This document shows positions 24,458 through 33,729 of a stretch of DNA of 64,000 bases, piece after piece (the stretch's first letter is position 1; every line of letters begins with the position of its first letter). The notes below the pieces were generated by a model. It saw only the letters and a list, made by a program, of their open reading frames with translations. It was not told where the DNA came from and made no database searches. The translations under genes and the position numbers were made by a program. The stretch is from Madurella fahalii (Eukaryota > Ascomycota > Sordariomycetes > Sordariales): NCBI GenBank assembly GCA_029876055.1, contig CM056879.1:2666001-2730000 (forward strand), written 5' to 3'.

Positions 24458-25113
24458 ATGGAGGGAGGAAGAAGATGGATGGACGAGGGCTTGATCAGCG
24501 CCTGCCTGTGATACAACGATTGTAATTTATTTGCCACTCTACTGGACGTTAACGAAGCTGTACGATAGACAGAGCTGATCTTATTTGGATACCTTTCTCT
24601 GCGGGAATCAATGGTCAGCACATCAGGGACGTGGCTTTTTTCCACCAGTTTGTTTTTCCCAAAGCAGATGGTTGAATCATAATTCCACATGGCCAAGACG
24701 CCTCGCAGCGCATTCTGCTTAGTCATTGGCTAGCCAGACCCGTATGGCCTGATTTCAGGTCAGCTTTGCGCTCTGATGCTGCCCAGGGATTCGCGACTTT
24801 CACTTGTCTGGTTGCAAGATCCTTTTTTCTTCTGGTCCTCATTCCCTCGTTTTGCGTTTACCTTTACGGCACTGTTACAGGAAGCCATTTCATTCATTCA
24901 TTTTTTCTTTCTCCAGGGCCTTTGCGCTGTATAGTCTGACATCATCTATGAACACACCCTCATCCCTTGATCCCTGCCTTGGTTGTCGTCGAGAGCCGAC
25001 ATTCCCCAGATCACCGTGATAGTACTTCATGATTAACGCGTGAATGGACATTTTTTAACTCCTACCGTGTCCGACCCGCAACTACCAGCCTACTACTGGC
25101 AAGGGACCAGACC
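24458..25113. other. Spacer before the LCCL gene
   Basis: Contains the MAM33 3' region and the LCCL gene promoter. Pyrimidine-rich stretches lie at 24820-24920. No gene seen. Confidence 0.6.
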
Positions 25114-27072
25114 ATGGGGAGTGATATGCTCGCCAAATATGGCGACCGCGAGGACCACGTCGAAGTCCACACGTCCGAGATACGGGACGACGAAGAGGCT
25201 CAGCTCCTGCATGGGGACGTCACTGAGCAGTACGAGCTGGACGACGTCTCCCCTCCCATCCACAGGCTGCGGGACTCACCCGATCCAAAGCCAAAAGAAA
25301 GCTGGGGACGGCAGCACACACCCCGATGTCTCTCGTTCCTCTATGGGCCAGACCCGCCCAAAATTCACACCATAAAACCCATTTTGCCGTCGGTGCAGGA
25401 GGTGCCTGTCAGGTGGTTCGAAAAGGCATTCCCACGTCCATGGCAACGCGTTGTCTTGCTAGTCCTGTTCCTCGTCTCCTGGGCTGTTTCTCTCGCCGTC
25501 CCCTTGGTCTTGAGCAAAGGGAAAGCAACCGACGCATCAGGGACTATAATCCGCCACATTGACTGTGTCGATACGCTCTGGCGGCGCAACAACGAGTGCG
25601 GTGTCGACGGCATCGACTGCCGCCCCTTTTCCAATTCCTCATTCGCCTTCCGATGTCCAGCCGACTGTGCTAGCGTCCGGGTACTCAACCCGCACCACGT
25701 CGGCCCGCAGGACGTCAACTTCCGCCCCCTGGTCATTGGTGGCGGGAGCCAAGGCATCTACCGCGGCGACTCGTTCCTCTGCGGTGCGGCCATCCACGCC
25801 GGCGTGGTCGACGACGCCACCGGCGGCTGCGGCGTCGTGACTCTCGTGGGCGAATACTACCACTACTTCGCGTCGTCACAGCACGGCATAGACTCGATCC
25901 CGTTCGACTCGCACTTCCCCCTCTCCTTCACCGTCTCCGCCGACCCAGCAATTCAGTGCACCGCGCCGGACCCGCGCTGGACCGTCTCCCTCCCGCTCTC
26001 CCTCCTCTTCACCCTCCTCCTCTCCCTCCTGACCACTTCCCCCTCCCTCCTCTACTTCCCCACCTTCCTCGGCATCTTCACGCACGTCGCGCTCGTGTCC
26101 GACCCGCCCAACCTCTCCTCGTCGTCCTCCACCCTCCTCCCGTCGCTCGTGTCCCACTACGCCGCCCGCCTGCTCCCGGCCCTCTTCTGCGCCGTCATCA
26201 TCTACCGCACTTGCGCGCGCCGCTCCCTCGCCGACCTGACCCCGGCCGCCAACCTGGAAAAGACGCTCCTCTGGACGCTCCCCTTCTGGCTCGGCGCGCT
26301 CTCCAACCGCACCATCGAGCCCCTGATCCCCATCGTCCGCCTCACGCCGCAGGACATCTCCGCGCAGCCCGGCGCCGCCGCCGCGCTGGCCGTCATCGTC
26401 GCCCTCATCCTCGCCATCGCGGCCGTCCAGGCGAGGGACCTGTACCTCGAGGCGCGCCTGCCGGGCTACCTCGCGCTGTACGCGGGGGCCGGCGGCGGGC
26501 TGGCGGTCCTCGCCGCGCTCCCGGGCCTGCAGCTCCGGCTGCACCACTACCTCCTCGCGCTGCTGCTCCTCCCGGGCACGGCGATGCGGACGCGCCTGTC
26601 GCTGGCCAGCCAGGGCCTGCTCCTGGGCCTGTTCGTCAACGGCGTCGCGCGCTGGGGGTTCGCCGGCGTCGTGCAGACCGCCGACGAGCTGCGCGGGGAC
26701 GCCGCGCTGGGGTCGCTGCTGCCCGCGCTGGCCGGCGCGTGGGTGCAGACGCTGGGCGGGACCGGCGGGCTGGAGCGGCCGGGGAGCAGGATTTGGTTTC
26801 GGTGGAAGGAGCTGGTGCTGGTGCCGCCGGCGGACGAGACGATCCAGGGGATTAGTGTGCTCGTCAATGACGTCGAGAGGTTCAGGGGCTGGTTCTCGGA
26901 GCGGCCGTTGGAGGAGCAGGTTTTCGCGTGGACACGGAGGGAAGGGGGCATTGTGGCGGATGAGTACTTCCGGTTTGCGTTCTTGGCAGGCGGCGGGAGG
27001 GCGTTGGATTATACCGAGGCCGAGACGTGGTTTGCGAATGGGAGCTGGAGTCAGGGGGCAGGTGGGTTTTGA
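25114..27072 (+). CDS. LCCL-domain polytopic membrane protein
   Basis: Single-exon gene of 652 aa; ATG sits in ACCATGG. Residues 1-105 are acidic and cytosolic. A first membrane helix (VVLLVLFLVSWAVSLAVPLV) at about 112-131 is followed by an LCCL domain at about 140-270. The LCCL features are FRCPADC, then YRGDSFLCGAAIHAGVV and the GGCGVV turn, all with the expected cysteines. Around eight further hydrophobic segments follow, up to about residue 545. Fungal LCCL proteins of this layout are common in moulds, and their function is unknown. The LCCL domain may bind lipid or polysaccharide outside the plasma membrane or in the vesicle lumen; that is inference. The C-terminal 100 residues are soluble. 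Confidence 0.9.
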   Translation: MGSDMLAKYGDREDHVEVHTSEIRDDEEAQLLHGDVTEQYELDDVSPPIHRLRDSPDPKPKESWGRQHTPRCLSFLYGPDPPKIHTIKPILPSVQEVPVRWFEKAFPRPWQRVVLLVLFLVSWAVSLAVPLVLSKGKATDASGTIIRHIDCVDTLWRRNNECGVDGIDCRPFSNSSFAFRCPADCASVRVLNPHHVGPQDVNFRPLVIGGGSQGIYRGDSFLCGAAIHAGVVDDATGGCGVVTLVGEYYHYFASSQHGIDSIPFDSHFPLSFTVSADPAIQCTAPDPRWTVSLPLSLLFTLLLSLLTTSPSLLYFPTFLGIFTHVALVSDPPNLSSSSSTLLPSLVSHYAARLLPALFCAVIIYRTCARRSLADLTPAANLEKTLLWTLPFWLGALSNRTIEPLIPIVRLTPQDISAQPGAAAALAVIVALILAIAAVQARDLYLEARLPGYLALYAGAGGGLAVLAALPGLQLRLHHYLLALLLLPGTAMRTRLSLASQGLLLGLFVNGVARWGFAGVVQTADELRGDAALGSLLPALAGAWVQTLGGTGGLERPGSRIWFRWKELVLVPPADETIQGISVLVNDVERFRGWFSERPLEEQVFAWTRREGGIVADEYFRFAFLAGGGRALDYTEAETWFANGSWSQGAGGF

Positions 27073-27606
27073 CTGGTTTGTTTTGGATTTCCCCTGCTCG
27101 GTTGGTTGTATCAGAAGCCTGGGGTACATCTATTTTGTCTTAAGCGTAGTGGTCGTAGACCCAAGCCAGCGACTCATCTCTGGACACCAACGTTTTGCGC
27201 CCGTCACTGGCCGTGGGTCGTCTGACAATCAAAATGCTTGCGTGCTCCAGTCTTTCTTTTTTGCAATCTAATCTCGGCACCTCCTCGCCTCACAATCGGA
27301 GACACACCGAAGGTTCTAGCCTATAACTATTACGGACGCAAAGGCATATATATGACTTCTCCGATACTACAATGGAGAAGACACAACGGACAAGGACTAC
27401 CAATTAATCCCCCCACACCCCAAAACTTTGCCACTAAAAGGAAAACAGGTTTACTTGTAGGGAATGAATCACTGATGCCTGCAATGGCCTTAGTAAGGTA
27501 TCTGCGGGCTGCTGTTGATCAACAATATGACTCCTGATTCAGGGGCGCCTCATATGTTCCAGGCGCATCTGCCCCGCTGACGGTAACAAGCGGTGCCCAG
27601 ATCCCC
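27073..27606. other. Convergent spacer
   Basis: Tail-to-tail spacer of 534 bp between the LCCL gene (+) and the questin-oxidase-like gene (-). No gene or strong motif seen. Confidence 0.6.
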
Positions 27607-28912
27607 TCAGAGCCTAATGTTCAGTACAGGCTCCCGGTCAGCTCCCAGACCCGTCCACTCTTGCCACTGGGACGCCATCTTCAGGGCAGCTTGAAGGTAG
27701 AGCATCCCATGTACCCCTCCGTACGCCTTCTCTAGTTCCCACAGGCTCCTCATCGTCCTCAGGAACGCAACGTCGCTGTATTTACCCTCTAGGGTGTTTT
27801 GCCCGCTGAATTCCTGATAGATCGTAGACCAGCCCCTACCCTCGTTGGAAGCCCCTGTCGTGGCCATCAGGCTCGGGTCAATTACAGGCCTCAGCTGAGT
27901 GATGTATGTGAGCATCACAAGAAGCCAAACTCCTCTGACCAGTAGGGTTCTATGACTGCTCTCTTCTAACAAGGTCTCGAGAAGAAGCCGGGTGCTATTG
28001 ACGCAGGTGGGTAGGCGCCCGAGATAGAAGTCGAAGGCCGGCCGGCCCGGCTTGTGCGTTGCGCAGAGCAGGGTAGCCGAAAGGGCCGAAAGCTGCTGCA
28101 GGAGGAGCGTCAAGTCTCGGCAATCAAGGAGTTGCATGTACTCTACTATAGCTGCTCTGGCGGCCGGGTTCGAGAAGATGCGTGTTACGCCGTGAAAGCC
28201 CGGGCCGGCCTTCATGACTCCACTGAAGCGTCCGTCGTACGCGACTCGGCCCAGGACCTCGTCGGGCGACAGAAGCTCGCTTGCTGGACTCTCGAGCTGC
28301 GAGTGCGTCAGCAGATCGCGCATGGGCTCCATCCAGTCGACAGCGGAGAGGGTCAGAGACTCTACCACCAAAACGGCTGCCCGCAACTCAATGCCGTCAC
28401 TTAAGAGAGCAAGCGGCCGACCGACCCCAGAGAACAAGCCATATACCAGGGGCTTGGTACTCAGAAAGAGATGGGACACGGCGAGTGCTTTGGAATCTCC
28501 GGCGAATCTGCCGTTCTCCATGCTAAAGTAGGTCATGAAGGCACGTTGAAACCTGCTAGCCCTATCAGTCCAAGCTCCGGAGGATGCAGAGCAGATAGTT
28601 TTGTACCTAACGTCCCCCAGATATTGTGAGCTGTCCTCTTGATCCGTAATGCACCTGGGCGAAGGCGTCCATGGCGTGAGATGGCCCTCCTCAGACTCGT
28701 AGACTGTTTGCAGGTGGCTCGGAGTTCCATCAAGTAGGAGAAGCGTGGCTATGGCCTGCTGGTGTCAGCCGTAAGACAGGTGCTGGTTCTGGGCGGGTTA
28801 CGCGTACCGCGGGGATGTCGTTATGCTGACCACCCGGCTGAACCAGGGCGTGCTGAACATGGGTCTTGGCTAGGAGACTGTCAAAAGCAGCTCGTGATCC
28901 TTGCTGGCCCAT
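27607..28912 (-). CDS. Questin-oxidase-like protein (AflY family)
   Basis: Two exons on the minus strand (28912-28808, and 28755 or 28758 to 27607) give about 418 aa. Family members such as AflY and GedK open anthraquinone rings by Baeyer-Villiger-type oxidation using NADPH. Features: the N-terminal half-motif QHNDIPA, which corresponds to the family HNHxxHH segment, joins across the intron to AIATLLLLDGTPSHLQ; then YLGD; then LFSGVGRPLALLSDGIEL. Note that the intron sits inside this conserved segment, and two overlapping AG acceptors (28759, 28756) differ by one codon. The His-rich motif is weaker than in characterised enzymes, so activity is not assured. Start 28912 is chosen; an in-frame ATG at 29011 is an alternative. 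No polyketide synthase is nearby. Confidence 0.78.
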
Positions 28913-31900
28913 CCTCAAACGGATTCCTTCTTGGTAACGGGCGAACGAGGAGCATGGAGCAAGAGCCAGCAAAAGTATTTCTCTGTGGAATGGTGGCTCG
29001 TGCGAACCCACCCCTCCAAGTCCTGCTTTATATCACGGCTAAGGGCTGCGAGTTCACGTCGCCTTCTGACTGGGCCCCATCTCCCAGGCCCACCGTGCGT
29101 GTCCAATGGCTCCTGTGGCTCCTGGATGTTGCATATCTCCCTGCTTGCCTTCATGACTGGGTGGGAAAGGCTGCAGCACCGCGCCGTCCTGTCCTATGGC
29201 CACCGGATCCTTGGGCGGTGGCGGTCTGGGGGAGCCCCTATATGCTGCGCTACTTGGGACCCCGGCACTCCGGTCAGGGTATGGTCAGATACTTTTCGAT
29301 TGGGTCACATCAGCTGCCTATTAGTCCCCTGGGCTGGGCGGGCTGTGACATCACCTTAACCTCGTCGAGGGTGGGACGACACGACAAAGTTGATGGATCG
29401 CCACCCCTAGACAGGCCGCGGGGCCCGGCGCAATATAGCTGACGGAGAGGAGGTGTGGCTGTGGTGAGAGGAGCATGAGCCGCATGGGGCCATTCCCGCG
29501 TCCGAGGACCCGGTTCCTCTTTCGCTTGGGATGACCGCATATACCGGTTACGGCCAATATTGACCTCTTTGGAGTTTGCAGCTATTCGCCGAGGCTGAGC
29601 AGGTGGCACTACGATTCGGGGCCTAACCAGGTGAATCAGAGGAGACTCGAGCTGAACGTTAGGCAGCACGTGTCCTAGCTTTCGGGACGTTGGAAGACGG
29701 AGGATATCCGGGAGATGCCACCGAGACCAACAGGAAGGGAGAAGAGATATATTGGGGGGCAAAAGAATCCTCGCGAGCTGCTGGGACGGATATCGCTTCG
29801 GCGTCTGCTACCCGACGCGGGAGGTCGACGACGGCTGATCCCGGAGCTGGTTGGAGGCGGTAGGTGACACTGGCCGAGTCGGTGAGACGTTGCCATGCTT
29901 GCGTCACGTCTTCGGGGCCCAAGGTACCACCTTGGCTTGGGTACTGCGAATTCTCGAGGTCAACCAGGCAGGCATTGGCCGTTCCCTTGGGATACGTCGG
30001 AAGCAGGAACCTGCCGGCGCGGGCTGCAGCGTTGCTGTATGGCTGCATACCCGCATCTGCAGTGCATTACGACTGAAAGGGCACACTTGGCGCCAGACAC
30101 TCTGCATCCCCGGACCCCCCGAACGGTTTCCGTCCTCTTCGATCGGGCCCGTCCTCTTGTAATCAGCCGGCTGGTCCTGATTACGAGCGTCTTCCCAATC
30201 AGAATCGCCGTGGTCCCTGTGGATGACTCAACGGCCGCGCAGCAGGATGGGAAAGAATGCCAAAGGGGAGTATTCCGATTTCCAACGCTTATTAGTTGCA
30301 CCGTCTCCGACAGACCCGAGGTGGCTGTTGCTAGCTTACACGAGCACTTGATATCGCCACTCGCCGGTTTGATTGAATGCATTCCGGCTTAAGTAAGCAA
30401 TCGGTGCTCGGTAAGGGGGGGTGTCGTTTGTCGTTCGCCTGGTGCCCCGGCCGACGTGGCACAACAGAGCGGCTTTCCCTCAACCCTTTAGACTCTTGAA
30501 GGGGATCGCCGCCCAGCCTAAATTCCCGCGAACCTCTGCGCACCCAAATGTTTCCTGTGTCGCTTCGGGGCCGCAGTTGATTTGCCTCCGGGCCGCCAAC
30601 GTTCAGCTCCTGCTTGCCGTGTTTGTGAGAAGCGCCGTATCCCTGTCCAGTCTTCCTGTTGTTGGACAGCGAACGAAAGCTCTTGGTTCAGATGTAGGAT
30701 ACCACGAGCAACTACGCTAAGCCTAACAGCTATTTCAAGCCAACCCCTCACAAGAGTTAGCGAGCGCCAAGTTCTTGGTACAAAAAATTTGGATTCCCAG
30801 CCGCCCGCTTCAACAGCCGCCCTGGTTTCTCTCTCTCTCTTTCTCTATCTCTCTCGGGACATTGTTAGTGTACATGCGCCGGACAGGTTGAGGCAAGTCT
30901 CCAAGTTCACCACTGCCACTTCCCAGTCGTTGGCCTGGTTATTGAGATGGGTATTCTATTCGAAACGCCAGCAAGATGACAGCGTCTCATGCTTTTGTGT
31001 GTCTGCGGCTCGTTTACCCCTGAATTCCATGCGTATCTGACTCCGTCTTGATGGCATTTGCCAGCATCTACCCGCTATACACTTGTTAGCCCGTCAACGT
31101 GATAGAGCCATTCTATACTCAGTTGGTTTTCTCTGTCTTGCGCTTTCTCTTCAGTTACCTAATATTCCTCGCTCCGATCCCGGGAGTAACATCGGACATG
31201 TGGGGTTGGTGCGGGAGACCGGCTCCCCTAAGCAACTCCGAGAAGACTGAGCGGTTTTCTTGGCCTTGTCTCCATCACGAAGTCGGCCACTGAGATTCAC
31301 CAATTCCTTCTCGAACGCAGGCCCGTAATTAACCGGATCACGGACACTGGGCAGTGAACTAGGATGTAACCTGGCTCCATGCCCCGAAGAGGGGGTAGGC
31401 ACCTGTGTGCAACACGAGCCAAGCGGCCCAGGTCCATTTGATATCGTCATTGGACTGTCACCAACGCCTCCTCCACTCATTAACCTCTGCCCGTTTGTGT
31501 AGATCTCCACGTTTCTTGATGAGGGGCAGATGCCGAAGAAGCAGTTTTGAAAGAGGGGTTCGTGGGGGTTATCGAGCTTGCTGAGCCGTGAGGAGCCGCG
31601 CTAGTCCGTGGTGATGTGAGTCTTTTATAAAGCGCCCATGTCCGTTGTGTCTTGTGCTGGTCCTCCTCTCCTTTTTCTTCTCCCGTAACCGATATTCTGC
31701 TCGTCCTGACAGAATTGGAAACCTCGCCCAAGTGCCACCACGGAACAGCTTCACAACTGTCGTGCGCATTGCACCCTCTCCCTCTCCTTTCCCCGTGAAC
31801 TACGCTAACGCTGAACCAGACCACCAAACCATCCGGTACATCATGCCACCCCTTTTCCGAACTCGGGAAGCCATGAAAGCCTTTGCTTGGTGTCATATCC

Positions 31901-31925
31901 CACAATGATCAATCGTCATCTTCAG
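28913..31925. other. Long spacer between divergent genes
   Basis: About 3 kb between the questin-oxidase-like gene (-) and THI4 (+). No convincing gene. A CT microsatellite occupies about 30827-30855. The segment at 30582-30710 translates to a Cys-pair motif that resembles half a Zn2Cys6 finger but is incomplete (see rejected items). The right end holds the THI4 promoter and the 5' UTR exon upstream of the riboswitch intron. Confidence 0.5.
30827..30855 (+). repeat. CT-rich microsatellite
   Basis: TTTCTCTCTCTCTCTTTCTC and further CT units, with two small interruptions. Simple sequence only. Confidence 0.8.
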
Positions 31926-31937
31926 GTAATTATCTGA

Positions 31938-31988
31938 ATGCATGAGCCGGTGCCAATCCAGCTTCTGTCTAGCGCCACCTATCTATAG
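31938..31988 (+). other. Upstream ORF inside the riboswitch intron
   Basis: ATG 31938 lies two bases before the 5' strand of P1 and opens a 16-codon frame (MHEPVPIQLLSSATYL, then stop TAG) within the aptamer. A second ATG at 31942, inside P1 itself, opens a frame of about 31 codons ending near P4. If the intron is retained or the alternative donor is used, these would be read before THI4 and should reduce its translation. Confidence 0.5.
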
Positions 31989-32072
31989 AAAGATGGTGCA
32001 AGACAGCACTGGAGCGGCTGAGATCATACGGCTGTGAACTTGATCTGGATAATACCAGCGAAAGGATCATGC
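31940..32072 (+). promoter_or_regulatory. TPP (thiamine pyrophosphate) riboswitch, THI-box aptamer
   Basis: Complete aptamer by hand folding. P1: GCATGA (31940-31945) pairs with TCATGC (32067-32072). P2: AGCCG (about 31945) pairs with CGGCT (about 32029). The pyrimidine-sensing junction has the invariant CTGAGA (about 32018-32023). P3 is a long hairpin closed by TCTGTCT with AGACAG and by GCCACCTATCT with AGATGGTGC. The pyrophosphate-sensing half reads TTGATCTGGATAATACCAGC then GAAAGGATCATG, which matches the P4/P5 consensus of bacterial and fungal THI boxes almost base for base. It sits about 90 nt upstream of the THI4 ATG, the expected target. High TPP should lower THI4 expression. Confidence 0.93.
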
Positions 32073-32163
32073 TTCTTCCCAAACTCTTCCTCTTGCCAGG
32101 GCAACATCTAACCCTCACAGATACTTGAAACAATACATACCCAGACAAATAAAAAAAAAAAAA

Positions 32164-33363
32164 ATGGCCCCCGCAGCAGTCTCTCCCGCTCAGAAGCACG
32201 CCCAGCTCGCCGTTCATCCCAAGAAGGCCGAGGACACAACCGTCGATGAAGGCGCAGCAAAGCTGAGCAAGCCCCTGGAAGACCTCATGGGCAACTGGGA
32301 CAACTTTTCGTTTGCCCCTATCCGAGAAAGCACTGTCTCGCGCGCTATGACGCGCCGCTGTATGTAACACACATACAGATACACTCAACCCCCTTACCTA
32401 AGTACCCTTTGCCACTAACCGACCAACGTCCCAAACAGACTTTGCCGACCTCGACACCCACGCCGAGTCCGACGTTGTCATCATTGGCGCCGGCTCGTGC
32501 GGCCTCAGCTGCGCGTACACGCTGGCCAAGCTGCGTCCGGCCCTGCGCATCAGCCTAGTCGAGGCGGGCGTCAGTCCCGGCGGCGGCGCCTGGCTGGGCG
32601 GGCAGCTCTTCTCGGCCATGGTGCTGCGCAAGCCGGCCGACGTGTTCCTCTCCGAGGTCGGCGTGCCCTTCGAGGACGAAGGTGACTACGTCGTGGTCAA
32701 GCACGCCGCGCTCTTCACCAGCACCGTGCTCTCGCGCGTGCTGGCCATGCCCAACGTCAAGCTGTTCAACGCGACGGCCGTCGAGGACCTGATTACGCGG
32801 CCCGACGAGGATGGCGAGGGCGTGAGGATCGCCGGCGTGGTGACCAACTGGACGCTAGTGTCGATGCACCATGACGATCAGAGCTGCATGGACCCCAACA
32901 CCATCAACGCGCCGGTTGTGGTGTCGACTACGGGGCATGATGGTGAGTTTTTACTGTGCTTTTTTCTCTCTCACACGGGGAAAAGAAAAGTTTTCCATTG
33001 ACTGACGGTTTGCGGGGGAAAAGGTCCCTTCGGCGCCTTCTCGGTCAAGCGTCTTGTCAGCATGAAGCAGCTTCAGCAGCTGGAAGGCATGCGTGGGCTG
33101 GACATGCAGCGCGCCGAGGACGCCATTGTCAAGAACACGCGTGAGATCGTGCCCGGACTGATCGTTGGCGGCATGGAGCTGTCCGAGATTGACGGAGCCA
33201 ATCGCATGGGTAAGCACACTCGGTGTGATCCGTGTCACGGTCTGTGTGGCTGACTTGGGTTCCCGCAGGTCCTACCTTTGGTGCCATGGCCCTGAGTGGC
33301 GTTAAGGCGGCCGAGGAAGTGCTCCGGGTGTTTGACCTTCGGAAGAAGCAGAACGAGCTCTAA
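32164..33363 (+). CDS. THI4: THI4 thiazole synthase (suicide enzyme)
   Basis: Makes the thiazole precursor of thiamine from NAD+, glycine and a sulfur atom donated by its own cysteine, so each molecule acts once. Four exons (32164-32359, 32439-32942, 33024-33209, 33269-33363) give 326 aa, the length of the yeast protein. The dinucleotide-binding motif IIGAGSCGLSCAY is at residues 80-92. The sulfur-donor cysteine is C215 in HHDDQSCMDP (yeast C205), so this is the sacrificial rather than the catalytic Cys-less type. The C-terminus has MELSEIDGANRM and GPTFGAMALSG, split by intron 3. ATG 32164 follows an A-rich leader (A14). Regulated by the TPP aptamer just upstream. Confidence 0.97.
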
Positions 33364-33729
33364 AATTTCATGGCAGCTGTGAACTGTCAAGTTCATGGGC
33401 GGACCTTCGGCAACAGCAATAAGGTTCTGTTTGCGTTCAAACTCTGCTACACAATCAGGGATGCTCTGCTCTTGGATACTCGTACTTGTTGAGATTGACT
33501 CGAATCCGTAAGGTATTTCTCAAATGACAAAGCCAACAATTCTATGGCCGTGGTCCGGTTCCAAACCGTAACTGTCCGAGTTAACAAGGATTCGTGTAAA
33601 ACTGGGGTAGCCTTCAGACTCACCAAGTCCATTGTTCCCACCCACGCCACTACGCAGGAACACAGCCAATGCGACCTCCTCCATGCTGCACAATACCTCC
33701 AATGTTGCATTCTTCACAAATGCCCGCCC
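33364..33729. other. Convergent spacer, THI4 and decarboxylase
   Basis: Short tail-to-tail spacer of 366 bp that must hold both polyadenylation regions. No other feature seen. Confidence 0.6.

Larger units (their letters stand above)
31926..32120 (+). other. Predicted 5' UTR intron of THI4
   Basis: A donor, CAG/GTAATT (31926), and an acceptor, CTAACCCTCACAG (ending 32120), flank the TPP aptamer. The acceptor includes a CTAAC branch site. A second possible donor, GTGAAC (32034), lies inside the aptamer just 5' of the P4/P5 sensor segment. This is the architecture known for Neurospora TPP riboswitches, where the ligand changes which donor is used. Transcript evidence would be needed to fix the splice forms. 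Confidence 0.65.

Noticed and set aside
25876..27129. 417-codon minus-strand frame opposite the LCCL gene
   Set aside because: It is Arg/Glu/Gly-rich with no domain, fully antisense to a well-supported gene, and explained by the GC-rich third positions of that gene.
30582..30710. Cys-containing frame resembling a Zn2Cys6 finger (CRVCEKRR)
   Set aside because: Only the first Cys pair fits; the third Cys is not at the required spacing and no partner exon or downstream domain was found.
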